Assembly: GCA_963763955.1 (NCBI GenBank)
Contig: CAVXQP010000024.1
Location: 62,001-126,000, forward strand
Direction of reading: 5' to 3'
DNA length: 64,000 nt
From: DASUPK01 sp963763955
Lineage (GTDB): Bacteria; Actinomycetota; Thermoleophilia; Solirubrobacterales; 70-9
The first letter of the stretch is position 1, and each line of letters opens with the position of its first letter. The position numbers were made by a program, and so were the translations under genes. The notes beneath the pieces are model-generated. The model saw only the letters and a program-made list of their open reading frames with translations, did no database searches and was not told the DNA's origin. Positions 43,501 to 50,647 of the stretch are shown here, piece by piece.

Positions 43501-45205
43501 CGCCGAGGATCACCGGGAAATCGGTCTCGATCGTCAGGCTGTCGTCCGACGGGTCCGTCAGCGCCGGGCGCCGGCCGAACACGGCGCGGGTCGAGAAATG
43601 CTCGATCTCCCGCTCGCGGTCGATCGCGGGGTTGGTGACCACGGCGACCGTCTCCTTGAAGTAGTCGGCCAGGTTCTGGCGCTCCGGTGAAAGCGCTGCC
43701 AGCGGGCCGTCATAGCCCAGAGAACCGATCGGCTCCGCCCCGTTGTCAGCCATCTGCTGGACGAGCTTCACGTCGTCGCGCTGCCAGCCGAAGCCGGCGA
43801 GCACTCGATCCTCGACCTGCACGGGATCCTCGGGGCCGGCATCGGTGTAACCCGGGATCTCGGGGCCCTCGAGCGGGCCGCCGGTCTCGAGCGCGCGCTC
43901 ATATGGCGCGACCTGCTCCGAGTCCGTGCGCTTCAGCCATCTCTCGCGAACCCGCCGCAACATCTCCGCGTGCGGGTGGAGGGTCGAGCGCTTGCGGTCA
44001 CGATCGATCAGGACGAGGAACTTCTCGCCCGGCGCCATCGGCTTCGGCTCCGAGACCATCTCGTCCACCGAGACGACACCGGGCTCCGAGCTGAAGACGA
44101 AGTCGCGGCCCGTCTCGAGCTGCCAGAGCGGGCGCAGGCCCATCGCGTCGGCCGAGAACACGCACTCGTCCTGGTGGCGCGCGATCAAGGCGACCGGGCC
44201 CTGCGCGAACGGACCCATCGTCTGGCGCAGGTACATGTAGAAGGAGTGGAGCTCCTCCGGCAGCCCCGCGATCTCGGCGACGATCGGCGGCACCACCATC
44301 TCCATCGCCTCGGCGAGCGTGAGGCCGTGACGCCGCACCAGCGTCTCGATCGCCCGGTCCAGGTCCTGCGAGTCCGAGTTGCCCTCGCCGATCGGCACGT
44401 TCAGCATCCGGGCCTCCTGGCGGAGCTGCTCGATCGTGTTGATCTCGCCGTTGTGGCCGAGGACGCCGAACGGCTGGACCCGGGTGAACGAGGGCCAGGT
44501 GTTGGTCGAGTAGCGGTTATGGCCGAAGGCACCGATCGTCTCCATCCGCTCGTCGGAGAGATCGGCGTAATAGGAGCCGAGCACCTTCGGGTTGCCCATC
44601 ACCTTGTAGACGGCGGTCCCGCCCGAGAACGAGGCCACGTGGACCCCGAGCTTCTCCTCGAGGGCGACCTTCAGGTTGAAGAGGGCGCGGTCGGCGTCGG
44701 TGGCCTCGGGGACCAGGCCCGCGAACTGCCAGAACTGCGGCTCCTCCTCGCGAGCCGTCGGGCCGAGGGCGGCCGAGTCGACCGCGCCGATCCGCTCGGC
44801 CAGGATCCGGAAGCCGGCCTTGCCGAGCAGCTCGCGGGCGCCATGGCGGACCTTCTCCAGGTTCTGCGAGCGTTCGACGAAGACGTGTGCGACCGCGAAG
44901 GCATCGTCGAGGGCCAGCGACGGGTTGTGGCCGCCCTGCCGGACCTCCTCGGCCCAGATCTTGGTCGGGATGTCGACCAGCAGGCCGCAGCCGTCTCCCT
45001 CGCCGTCGACATTGCCGGCGCGATGGAGCATCTTCTGGAGCGAGGTGAGCGCGAGCGTGATGGGCTCGTGGCTCGGTGTCGCATCGCGACGGACCGACGC
45101 ATAGATCGCGCAGGCGTCCTTGTCCTCGACGCTCGGGGGAGAGACGAGAGGCCGATACGCGCGCTCGGGGGAGAAGCGCTGCGGCTCTGGGGACGAGTTC
45201 CTCAA
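40541..45205 (-). CDS. gltB: Glutamate synthase large subunit
   Basis: 1554 residues, full family length. The N-terminal glutamine amidotransferase begins near DKDACAIYASVRRD, whose Cys is the likely nucleophile, and includes GAFGHNRYSTNTWPSF. The FMN/synthase domain follows (about 850-1250) with KPGEGGHLPGKKVSEKVASA and the 3Fe-4S Cys in GCTICRGCQLDTCHVG. The C-terminal GXGXG beta-helix contains GGTISILKGKNADGKRINGS. It makes glutamate from glutamine and 2-oxoglutarate. The TTG start at 45205 has GGAG 5 nt upstream. No small subunit (gltD) lies in the window, so the electron donor is encoded elsewhere. Confidence 0.95.
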   Translation of the reverse strand: MRNSSPEPQRFSPERAYRPLVSPPSVEDKDACAIYASVRRDATPSHEPITLALTSLQKMLHRAGNVDGEGDGCGLLVDIPTKIWAEEVRQGGHNPSLALDDAFAVAHVFVERSQNLEKVRHGARELLGKAGFRILAERIGAVDSAALGPTAREEEPQFWQFAGLVPEATDADRALFNLKVALEEKLGVHVASFSGGTAVYKVMGNPKVLGSYYADLSDERMETIGAFGHNRYSTNTWPSFTRVQPFGVLGHNGEINTIEQLRQEARMLNVPIGEGNSDSQDLDRAIETLVRRHGLTLAEAMEMVVPPIVAEIAGLPEELHSFYMYLRQTMGPFAQGPVALIARHQDECVFSADAMGLRPLWQLETGRDFVFSSEPGVVSVDEMVSEPKPMAPGEKFLVLIDRDRKRSTLHPHAEMLRRVRERWLKRTDSEQVAPYERALETGGPLEGPEIPGYTDAGPEDPVQVEDRVLAGFGWQRDDVKLVQQMADNGAEPIGSLGYDGPLAALSPERQNLADYFKETVAVVTNPAIDREREIEHFSTRAVFGRRPALTDPSDDSLTIETDFPVILGGHHDLAPLPHSSYRRIANEQGTYVLEDLWEAFGSRAKAIDIALLESETTQGAIERLRQEAVKAVTEGAELLVLTDRTVYDGERRYVDPHLAASAIDQALKQFQVGPGEVNLRRRCSLILRSAAIRNVHDVMLALGLGANGVCPYVMVEVICVDDYENDVANLCAALRKGIEKVISTIGIHEVRGYARQFSSIGIKPELAEIFHTEAFAASERAGTGFAQLDCDTDERHKVLTGDEEAKPAKTFRFYPKVYKAAIATANGSGTFEEYSQKVRELEAQSPISMRHIMGLRKEPDREPVDPSQVDASVGHHDYPVVISSMSFGSQSEPAFRAYAEAAKAINILCINGEGGEIPDMYGRFRKWRGQQVASGRFGVSAEMLNSSYVAEIKIGQGAKPGEGGHLPGKKVSEKVASARNATPGTDLISPSNNHDLYSIEDLAELIDELKTVNPDLRVSVKVPVVPNVGTIGLGIAKAGADIITLSGFEGGTGAARQHALRHVGLPSDIGTRSVHRALMEAGIRNRVEIWADGGYRHAHDIVKLHCMGANRVAFGTLAMVSLGCTICRGCQLDTCHVGIATQIETVEQAQEHGLKKFTPPGADAAESCARFFQAMGEEVKAVVGSLGYDRAQDLVGRYDLLEQISHEEKIDLAPLITPLEEFLDLEPLDLPVEEEALVEARAEAGLVRAKPIRMEPKQASAEIAGVADKVFDGSCVSVEFPRRTDAHDRVLGTELSGAIARARIYDGAPEGTENDQLAELVFNGGSVAGQGFGAFNEWGVTCRVEGGAQDGVGKTMLGGTISILKGKNADGKRINGSVGKSFAYGAQRGRLFVQGSADSRFCIRLSGADVVLAGEPEHALDDSRGCVVDRANAKGFAFEYMTSGRAVVLGDIGPWACAGMTGGRVYIRTNDELGLDRQAIQRRLGEGAKVTLEELDAEGQLDIEDLLGHYATELRATDQAEEADRVQGLASKARQSFLMIIPEKVQADPSISTE

Positions 45206-45267
45206 TTTGGCTCCGGTTCCGCGCCTTCTTCGAGAGGGCGCGCGACGGGGGACCGACGGAGTCGAGG

Positions 45268-45296
45268 ATTATAGGCAGGGCACCACTCGGCCCCAA
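45268..45296 (-). promoter_or_regulatory. Sigma-A-like promoter of gltB
   Basis: On the minus strand TTGGGG (45296-45291), a 17-bp spacer and a perfect TATAAT (45273-45268) lie 63 nt upstream of the gltB TTG start. This predicts a transcript start near 45261 and a leader of about 55 nt. Confidence 0.6.
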
Positions 45297-45472
45297 TGCA
45301 GCGGTGACGCGACCCCGCTTCGCTTTCTCCGCAATTTGCGCAAGCGCTTCCCGCCTGCCGCAGCGCTACTTTCAGTCCGTTGAGCGGTTCTATATAGGTG
45401 TTTAGCGAACGCTCACAAACCGTGCTACAACTACACCAAGGGGAGCAACAAGCCGGGGATTGATGGAGAAGC

Positions 45473-45670
45473 ATGACTAAGCAGACGAAGCAGGACCGGG
45501 AGGGGCAGGCAGTCGGGGAACCGTCCAGCCCGGGCTCGGAGACCGAGCGTTTCCAGGCGGTCGTGGACGTGCGGCACAACGAGGCGGTGACCGGCGAGTC
45601 CGGTGTCCCCGCCAACCAGCGGGACCACGAGCTGCGCCGCCAGATGCGCTCGCTCGAAGAGTTCTCCTGA
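45473..45670 (+). CDS. Small charged hypothetical protein
   Basis: 65 residues, hydrophilic (MTKQTKQDREGQAVGEPSS at the start, RDHELRRQMRSLEEFS at the end) and probably partly disordered. GGAG stands 5 nt before the ATG, supporting translation. It is divergent from gltB across a 267-nt region that holds the gltB promoter and a less GC-rich patch around 45390-45440. No family recognised. Confidence 0.5.
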   Translation: MTKQTKQDREGQAVGEPSSPGSETERFQAVVDVRHNEAVTGESGVPANQRDHELRRQMRSLEEFS

Positions 45671-45693
45671 GCCGAAGCCGACCGCGAGCCGAG

Positions 45694-46185
45694 CTAGTCC
45701 GCGGCCTCGCCGCTGAGAGCTTCGCGGGCGGCCCTCACCCGCAGCTCCTCGACCCGGTTGCGCTGGTCCTCCGCGCGGGTCGCGAGCGCGGTGTAGTCGA
45801 GGTCCGGGACCCCCGAGTCGTGGTCGAGCGTCTCAAGCGAACGCCAGAGCTCAAGCTTGCCCGTGATCCCGATGGTGAGGCCCTCCAGCTCGAGCACCCG
45901 GCTGAGCGGCGAGTAGCCGACCAGCCGGCCGTTCGGCTTGAGGCGGGTCGCCAGCTCGGTCAGGCGCGCCATGAACAGCCGGGTCTGCTTCCGCCGGACG
46001 TCCGCGCGGTCCATCACCTCGCGCAGGGTCGCCTTGTCCTCCTCGATCTCGCGTGAGATTGCGGCGACCTTGGTGCCGTAGTCATTGCCCTCGTTCTCCC
46101 GGGCGATCCGTTTGGCCAGGTTTGCTCCGACCACCGAACCCGCCAGGTGGTCGTTCAGGTAAATGGCGAGCATCTTCCGGTCCAT
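45694..46185 (-). CDS. Conserved actinobacterial protein, unknown function
   Basis: About 163 residues, helical, starting MDRKMLAIYLNDHLAGSVVG and containing NGRLVGYSPLSRVLELEGLT. I recognise this as a type widespread in actinobacteria, with paired-helix composition like ferritin-like bundles, but without an assigned function or clear metal ligands. ATG at 46185 matches the conserved N-terminus. It may be the third gene of the nickel permease/regulator unit, 40 nt downstream. Confidence 0.7.
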   Translation of the reverse strand: MDRKMLAIYLNDHLAGSVVGANLAKRIARENEGNDYGTKVAAISREIEEDKATLREVMDRADVRRKQTRLFMARLTELATRLKPNGRLVGYSPLSRVLELEGLTIGITGKLELWRSLETLDHDSGVPDLDYTALATRAEDQRNRVEELRVRAAREALSGEAAD

Positions 46186-46225
46186 GGCCCAGGGCCTTCC
46201 CGGTGCGAGAGGGCACAAACTCCGG

Positions 46226-46840
46226 TTAGCCGCTCGCCCGCTCGTGCCCGTGCCCGTGCTCGTGCGCCGCGCCGCCGGCCTTGCCGTGCACGTGGGGATG
46301 CGAATGAACGTAGCCGCCGTGGCTGTGTTCATGTTCGTGCCTGTCGCCCTTGGATCCCCTCGAAGGCGCTTCCTCGCCGCCGATCTCGCGCCGGCAGCTC
46401 GGACAGAGCCCGAGGATCGGGAAGTGGGTGAATCGAGCCTCGTAGCCGAAGCGCCGGCGGATGGACCGCCTGATCGAGTCGAGCTCGCCGGGCTCGACGC
46501 TGGTCACCCGGCCGCAGCACTCGCAGGCCAGGTACTCCCGATCCACCTGACCGACCAGCGCGTAGAGACCCGGGCCGTGGCCGATGTGGACGTGGCGGAC
46601 CAGCCCGAGCTCCTCGAGCTGAGACAGGTTGCGGTGCACGGAGGCCGAGTCCAAGGGCGTGCTCTTGCCTCCGACCGCCTGCGCCAGGTAGTCCGCCGAG
46701 GCGGGCCCGTCCGCCGCGAACAGCGCCTCGAGCACCATCCGCCTCGCCGCGGTGACCCGATGGCCGCTCTCGCGGAGCGCGCGAAGAGCATCCTCCAGGT
46801 CCTCGACCTCGACCGGCTGTGTGAAAGGAGAGCGTCCCAC
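46226..46840 (-). CDS. Fur-family regulator with His-rich tail (Nur-like)
   Basis: About 204 residues. The winged-helix half contains HRVTAARRMVLEALFAADGP and PLDSASVHRNLSQLEELGLV; the dimer half has the structural-zinc pairs CECC and CPSC and the sensory HVHIGHGPGLY. After the fold comes a tail with about 13 His in 40 residues (HEHEHSHGGYVHSHPHVHGK), suited to nickel or zinc. GTG at 46840 lies 7 nt after the nickel permease stop, with AGGA upstream. A nickel-uptake-regulator role is supported by this partner gene and by a Nur-type palindrome in front of it. Confidence 0.82.
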   Translation of the reverse strand: MGRSPFTQPVEVEDLEDALRALRESGHRVTAARRMVLEALFAADGPASADYLAQAVGGKSTPLDSASVHRNLSQLEELGLVRHVHIGHGPGLYALVGQVDREYLACECCGRVTSVEPGELDSIRRSIRRRFGYEARFTHFPILGLCPSCRREIGGEEAPSRGSKGDRHEHEHSHGGYVHSHPHVHGKAGGAAHEHGHGHERASG

Positions 46841-46847
46841 CGCCGTC

Positions 46848-47942
46848 CTATCCCGTGGTAGAGCGCAGGTTCGCCGACCACTTCCGCTCGATGTCGCCAA
46901 AGCGCCAGACCGCGAGTGCGACGCCCCAGGTGAGCACGAAGAGCCCGACGATCGCGTAGCCCACCAGGTTGAGGTCCAGGTTCGAAACGAAGTCCCAGGG
47001 CTCCCCCGTGAGGCTCAACTTCTCAGCCAGCACCGACATCAGCTCGATCGTCCCAATCAGCAGCGCGACGGCCACGGAGAGGCCCGTCACGGTCATGTTG
47101 TAATAGATCTTCCGAATCGGCTGGGAGAAGGCCCAGCCGTAGGCGAAGTTCATGAAGGCGCCGTCGATCGTGTCGAAGAGGGTCATGCCGGCCGCGAAGA
47201 GAATCGGCAGGCAGATGATCGCGTAGAAGGGGAGGCCGCTGGCGGCCGCACCCCCCGCGATGAAGAGCAGCGCCACCTCCGTCGCGGTATCGAAGCCGAG
47301 TCCGAAGAGGCAGCCGAGCGGGTACATCTGCCAGGGCTTCGTGATCGCCCTCGTCGCGCGGCCGTAGAAGCGGTTCATGAATCCGCGCGAGTCGAGCTGC
47401 TGCTCCAGCTCTCGTTCGTCGAAGAAGCCATCGCGCATCCGCCGGAAGATCCCGAAGATGCTGACCAGGAGGATCAGGTTGAGGATGCCGATGGCGAGCA
47501 GGAAGGAGCCGGAGACCGCCGGACCGATCAGCCCGGTCGCCTGGTGAAGTGAGGAGCCGTCGTTCTCTGCCGCGCCGCTCAGTCCGCGAACCCCAAGCGT
47601 CACCAGGACCCCGAGCGCGAAGACGATGGTCGAGTGCCCCAACGCGAAGAAGAAGCCCACGCTGAGCGGCCGCTGGCCATCGCTCATCAGCTTCCTGGTG
47701 GTGTTGTCGATCGCGCCGATGTGGTCGGCATCGAAGGCATGCCGCAGCCCGAGCGTGTATGCGGTCACGCCGATGCCCAGGCCGAAGACTCCACTCGAGC
47801 CGAGGCTGTACTCGTGCGGAACCACGAGGGCGATCAGGATGAAGAAGCCGGCCACCGTCAGCCCCACGATCGCTGCGCCCATCAGCGCGACCGTGCGCCA
47901 TTCGCGTGGACTGAGCGTGTCCCTGACCCGGGCCCACCGCAT
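46848..47942 (-). CDS. High-affinity nickel/cobalt permease (NiCoT family)
   Basis: 364 residues with about eight membrane helices. The NiCoT signature HAFDADHIGAIDNTTRKLM (HX4DH) is in helix II and FFFALGHSTIVFALG in helix III; GLGFDTATEVALLF is the third family block. It imports Ni2+ (or Co2+) without ATP. The position, next to a His-rich Fur-type regulator and before a complete [NiFe]-hydrogenase operon, makes nickel for the hydrogenase the likely cargo. Confidence 0.92.
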   Translation of the reverse strand: MRWARVRDTLSPREWRTVALMGAAIVGLTVAGFFILIALVVPHEYSLGSSGVFGLGIGVTAYTLGLRHAFDADHIGAIDNTTRKLMSDGQRPLSVGFFFALGHSTIVFALGVLVTLGVRGLSGAAENDGSSLHQATGLIGPAVSGSFLLAIGILNLILLVSIFGIFRRMRDGFFDERELEQQLDSRGFMNRFYGRATRAITKPWQMYPLGCLFGLGFDTATEVALLFIAGGAAASGLPFYAIICLPILFAAGMTLFDTIDGAFMNFAYGWAFSQPIRKIYYNMTVTGLSVAVALLIGTIELMSVLAEKLSLTGEPWDFVSNLDLNLVGYAIVGLFVLTWGVALAVWRFGDIERKWSANLRSTTG

Positions 47943-47969
47943 GCCCGGACCCTATTACGGCCATCCTGC

Positions 47970-47990
47970 AATTGCAATTGAATTGCGATT
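47970..47990. promoter_or_regulatory. Nur-type operator palindrome before the nickel permease
   Basis: Ten-base arms AATTGCAATT and AATTGCGATT surround a central G and pair at 9 of 10 positions. The core fits the Streptomyces Nur consensus tTGCaa-N5-ttGCAA (here TTGCAA-TTGAA-TTGCGA). It is strikingly AT-rich for this genome and centred 38 nt upstream of the permease start, where a nickel-loaded repressor would block transcription. It also lies in front of the divergent gene at 48020. Confidence 0.7.
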
Positions 47991-48019
47991 AGCCCCATTG
48001 ACACCGGGAGTAACTTGGG

Positions 48020-48370
48020 TTGGTGCCCACTCGGCTGGTCTTTCGATGCGAGCACTGCGGTGTGCGGGCCGAGGGCGCAACGGAGCGGGCTTTGGAGGCC
48101 CAGCTCCAGGAGTTTCTCTTCGGCGAGTACCTCGACGTCGAGCCGGGGCACTGGCTGCACTGGACCGGCAATGGGATCTACGGCCGGGCGCTGTACGCGT
48201 GCGGCGAGCATCGCGGGGAGTTGAAGGCCGCCCTGAGAGAGAGCTACGGAACCCTGGGATGGCATCCCTGGGCGATGGGTCCGCATCCGGTCAAATACCG
48301 GCGCGGCCGGGTCGCCGCGCGGCGTGCCCTCGGGCCCGGGCGACCCTCACGCTGGAGCCCGCTGGCCTGA
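48020..48370 (+). CDS. Conserved hypothetical protein with CxxC
   Basis: About 116 residues beginning (M)VPTRLVFRCEHCGVRAEG. A CxxC near the N-terminus and a later Cys/His pair (YACGEHRGEL) could form a zinc site. GGGAG lies 9 nt before the TTG at 48020; GTG at 48023 is nearly equivalent. It is divergent from the nickel permease and its end overlaps hypF tail to tail by 24 nt. Function unknown. Confidence 0.65.
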   Translation: MVPTRLVFRCEHCGVRAEGATERALEAQLQEFLFGEYLDVEPGHWLHWTGNGIYGRALYACGEHRGELKAALRESYGTLGWHPWAMGPHPVKYRRGRVAARRALGPGRPSRWSPLA

Positions 48371-50647
48371 GCGGCTGACCCGCTGCGCACCCGCGGCCGC
48401 CACCGCGGCCTGGCCGAAGGACACTCCACCGTCGTTCGGCGGGAGGAGCCTGGGCACGAGGACGCGCATGCCGGCCCCCTCGAGCGCCTCGGCGGTCCGC
48501 TCCAGCAGCAGGCGGTTCTGAAAGACCCCTCCGGAGAGCACGGCCAGCTCGATGCCCTCGGCGCGGCCGTGCTCGGCGCAGGCCCGGGCGACGCCCTCGG
48601 CCACCGCGTTGTGGAACTTCGCGGCCACGTCCGCCACCGGAACGCCCGCGCCGAGGTCGGCCAGGATCGCCAGCACCGTCTCCCTCGCGTCGAGCAGCTC
48701 AGTCCCCGGGAGCGGATAGGACTCACGGACGGCTGGGTCCGCGGCCGCCTCCAGCTCCACCGCCGCCTGCCCTTCGTAATTGACCTCCGCTCGGATCCCA
48801 CAGAGCGCTGCCACCGCGTCGAACAACCGTCCGGCGCTGCTGGTGACCGGCGAGGCGAGCCCGCTGTCCGCGAGCTCGGCCACCTTGGACCAGTCCTCTT
48901 CGGAGACCTGCTCGGCGAGCAGCGGTGGCAGGGGCGGCTCGCTGCCGAGCGTCTCCAGCAGCCAGGAGCACGCCATCCTCCAGGGCTGCATGATCGCCCG
49001 CTCCCCTCCGGGCATCCGGACCGGGTGCAGATGTCCGGCGCGCTCGAAGCCAGCCGGATCCCCCACCAGGAGCTCCCCTCCCCACACCGTCCCGTCCGCG
49101 CCGTACCCGGTGCCGTCGAAGATCGCCCCGACCGCCCGACCGGGCTCGCCGTGCTCCGCCAGACAGGCGGCGAGGTGAGCGTGGTGGTGCTGGACGCCCA
49201 CCGTCTCAACGTCCTCACGCTCGAGGGCGTACTTGGTGGAGAGGTACTCCGGGTGCAGATCGTGAGCGACGAGCTCCGGCTCCACCGCGAAGAGCTCCTC
49301 GAAGTGCTCGACCCCCTGCGTGAAGGAACGGAGGGTCTCGTAGTTCTTCAGGTCGCCGATGTGGTGGCCGATCCAGGCCCGCTCGCCCTTGGCGAGGCAG
49401 AAGGTGCTCTTGAGCTCGGCGCCGCAGGCCAGGATCGGTCTGCCGGCGGACAGGGGCAGAGCGCGCGGAACGTAGCCGCGTGAGCGGCGCAGGAACAATG
49501 GACGGTCGGCGACGACCCGCACGACCGAGTCGTCCGTCCGCGTCTCGATCGGCCGGTCGTGGACCAGGAACACATCCGCAATTCCGGCGAGCCGGCCCAG
49601 AGCGTCATCGTCCCGGTAGGCGATGGGCTCGTCCGAGACGTTGGCGCTGGTCATCACCAGCACAGCGCCCGAGTCATCGAGCAGCAGGCGGTGGAGCGGT
49701 GAGTAGGGCAGCATCACGCCGAGCTCCCGCGAGGAGGGGGCGACGGAGGGTGCGACAGGGGCATCCGGGCGGCGCGGCGCCAGCACGATGGGGCGCTCGC
49801 GCGAGGTCAGGAGTGCCCCGGCGGCGTCGTCGAGCTCGACCAGGTTCAGGGCGGCCTCGGCCGAGGGCGCCATCAGGGCGAAGGGCCTGTCCTCGCGGTG
49901 CTTGCGGGCGCGGAGCTCGGCCACCACCGACTCGTCGTCCGCCCGGCAGGCGAGGTGATAGCCGCCGAGCCCCTTGACCGCGACGATCCTGCCCTCGGCC
50001 AACGCCAGGACCGCCGTCTCGAGCGAGCCCTCGTTTCCCTCGGCGAGCGACCGGCCGGCACGGTCGACGAGGCGCAGGGACGGGCCGCAGTCCGGGCATG
50101 CATTGGGCTGAGCGTGGAAGCGCCGGTCGAGCGGGTCCTCGTACTCCGCCCGGCAGCGAGCGCACATCTCGAACGACGCCATCGTCGTCAGTGGGCGGTC
50201 GTACGGAACGCCGCGGACAATCGTGAAGCGAGGTCCGCAGTTGGTGCAGTTGGTGAACGGGTAACGGTGGCGGCGATCCTTCGGGTCGAAGACCTCGGCC
50301 AGACAGTCGTCGCAGGTGGCCACGTCCGCGGACACGGCCGCCTCGGCCTCGCCGCCGTCCGCGCTCTCGGTGATCCGGAAGTCCGTCTCTCCGACGACCG
50401 CCATGGGCTCGTCGCCGATCCGCTCGACGATCGCCAGCGGAGGAGCCTCGGCGTGGAGCCGCCCGAGCATCGCCTCCAGCGCCGCCCTCTCCCCCTCCGC
50501 CTCGATCAGCACGCCGCGCGAGTCGTTCAGGACCCAGCCGCCGAGACCAAGCTCGGTCGCGAGGCGGTACACGAACGGGCGGAAGCCGACGCCCTGGACC
50601 GTTCCCTCGACCCGCACGCGCAGCCGCTGCCGGGCGCCGACGCTCAT
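48347..50647 (-). CDS. hypF: Carbamoyltransferase HypF
   Basis: 766 residues with all HypF parts. The acylphosphatase domain is at 1-95 (VEGTVQGVGFRPFVYRLATE). Two zinc fingers follow (CDDCLAEVF...CTNCGPRF and CARCRAEYE...CPDCGPSL). A YrdC-like domain spans about 200-380 and a Kae1-like carbamoyltransferase domain follows (VGVQHHHAHLAACLAEHGEP, FDGTGYGADGTVWGGE). It makes the thiocarbamate on HypE that becomes the CN ligands of the NiFe site. Last gene of the operon; its ATG overlaps the SIS gene stop (ATGA). Confidence 0.96.
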   Translation of the reverse strand: MSVGARQRLRVRVEGTVQGVGFRPFVYRLATELGLGGWVLNDSRGVLIEAEGERAALEAMLGRLHAEAPPLAIVERIGDEPMAVVGETDFRITESADGGEAEAAVSADVATCDDCLAEVFDPKDRRHRYPFTNCTNCGPRFTIVRGVPYDRPLTTMASFEMCARCRAEYEDPLDRRFHAQPNACPDCGPSLRLVDRAGRSLAEGNEGSLETAVLALAEGRIVAVKGLGGYHLACRADDESVVAELRARKHREDRPFALMAPSAEAALNLVELDDAAGALLTSRERPIVLAPRRPDAPVAPSVAPSSRELGVMLPYSPLHRLLLDDSGAVLVMTSANVSDEPIAYRDDDALGRLAGIADVFLVHDRPIETRTDDSVVRVVADRPLFLRRSRGYVPRALPLSAGRPILACGAELKSTFCLAKGERAWIGHHIGDLKNYETLRSFTQGVEHFEELFAVEPELVAHDLHPEYLSTKYALEREDVETVGVQHHHAHLAACLAEHGEPGRAVGAIFDGTGYGADGTVWGGELLVGDPAGFERAGHLHPVRMPGGERAIMQPWRMACSWLLETLGSEPPLPPLLAEQVSEEDWSKVAELADSGLASPVTSSAGRLFDAVAALCGIRAEVNYEGQAAVELEAAADPAVRESYPLPGTELLDARETVLAILADLGAGVPVADVAAKFHNAVAEGVARACAEHGRAEGIELAVLSGGVFQNRLLLERTAEALEGAGMRVLVPRLLPPNDGGVSFGQAAVAAAGAQRVSRSGQRAPA

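Noticed and set aside
40112..45274. Long plus-strand open frames opposite gltB and the PP2C gene
   Set aside because: They mirror the codon bias of conserved minus-strand genes and show no domain motifs.
45390..45440. LexA-like box around AGCGAACGCT upstream of the 65-residue gene
   Set aside because: The inverted repeat is only 4 bp per arm and does not match the actinobacterial SOS consensus.
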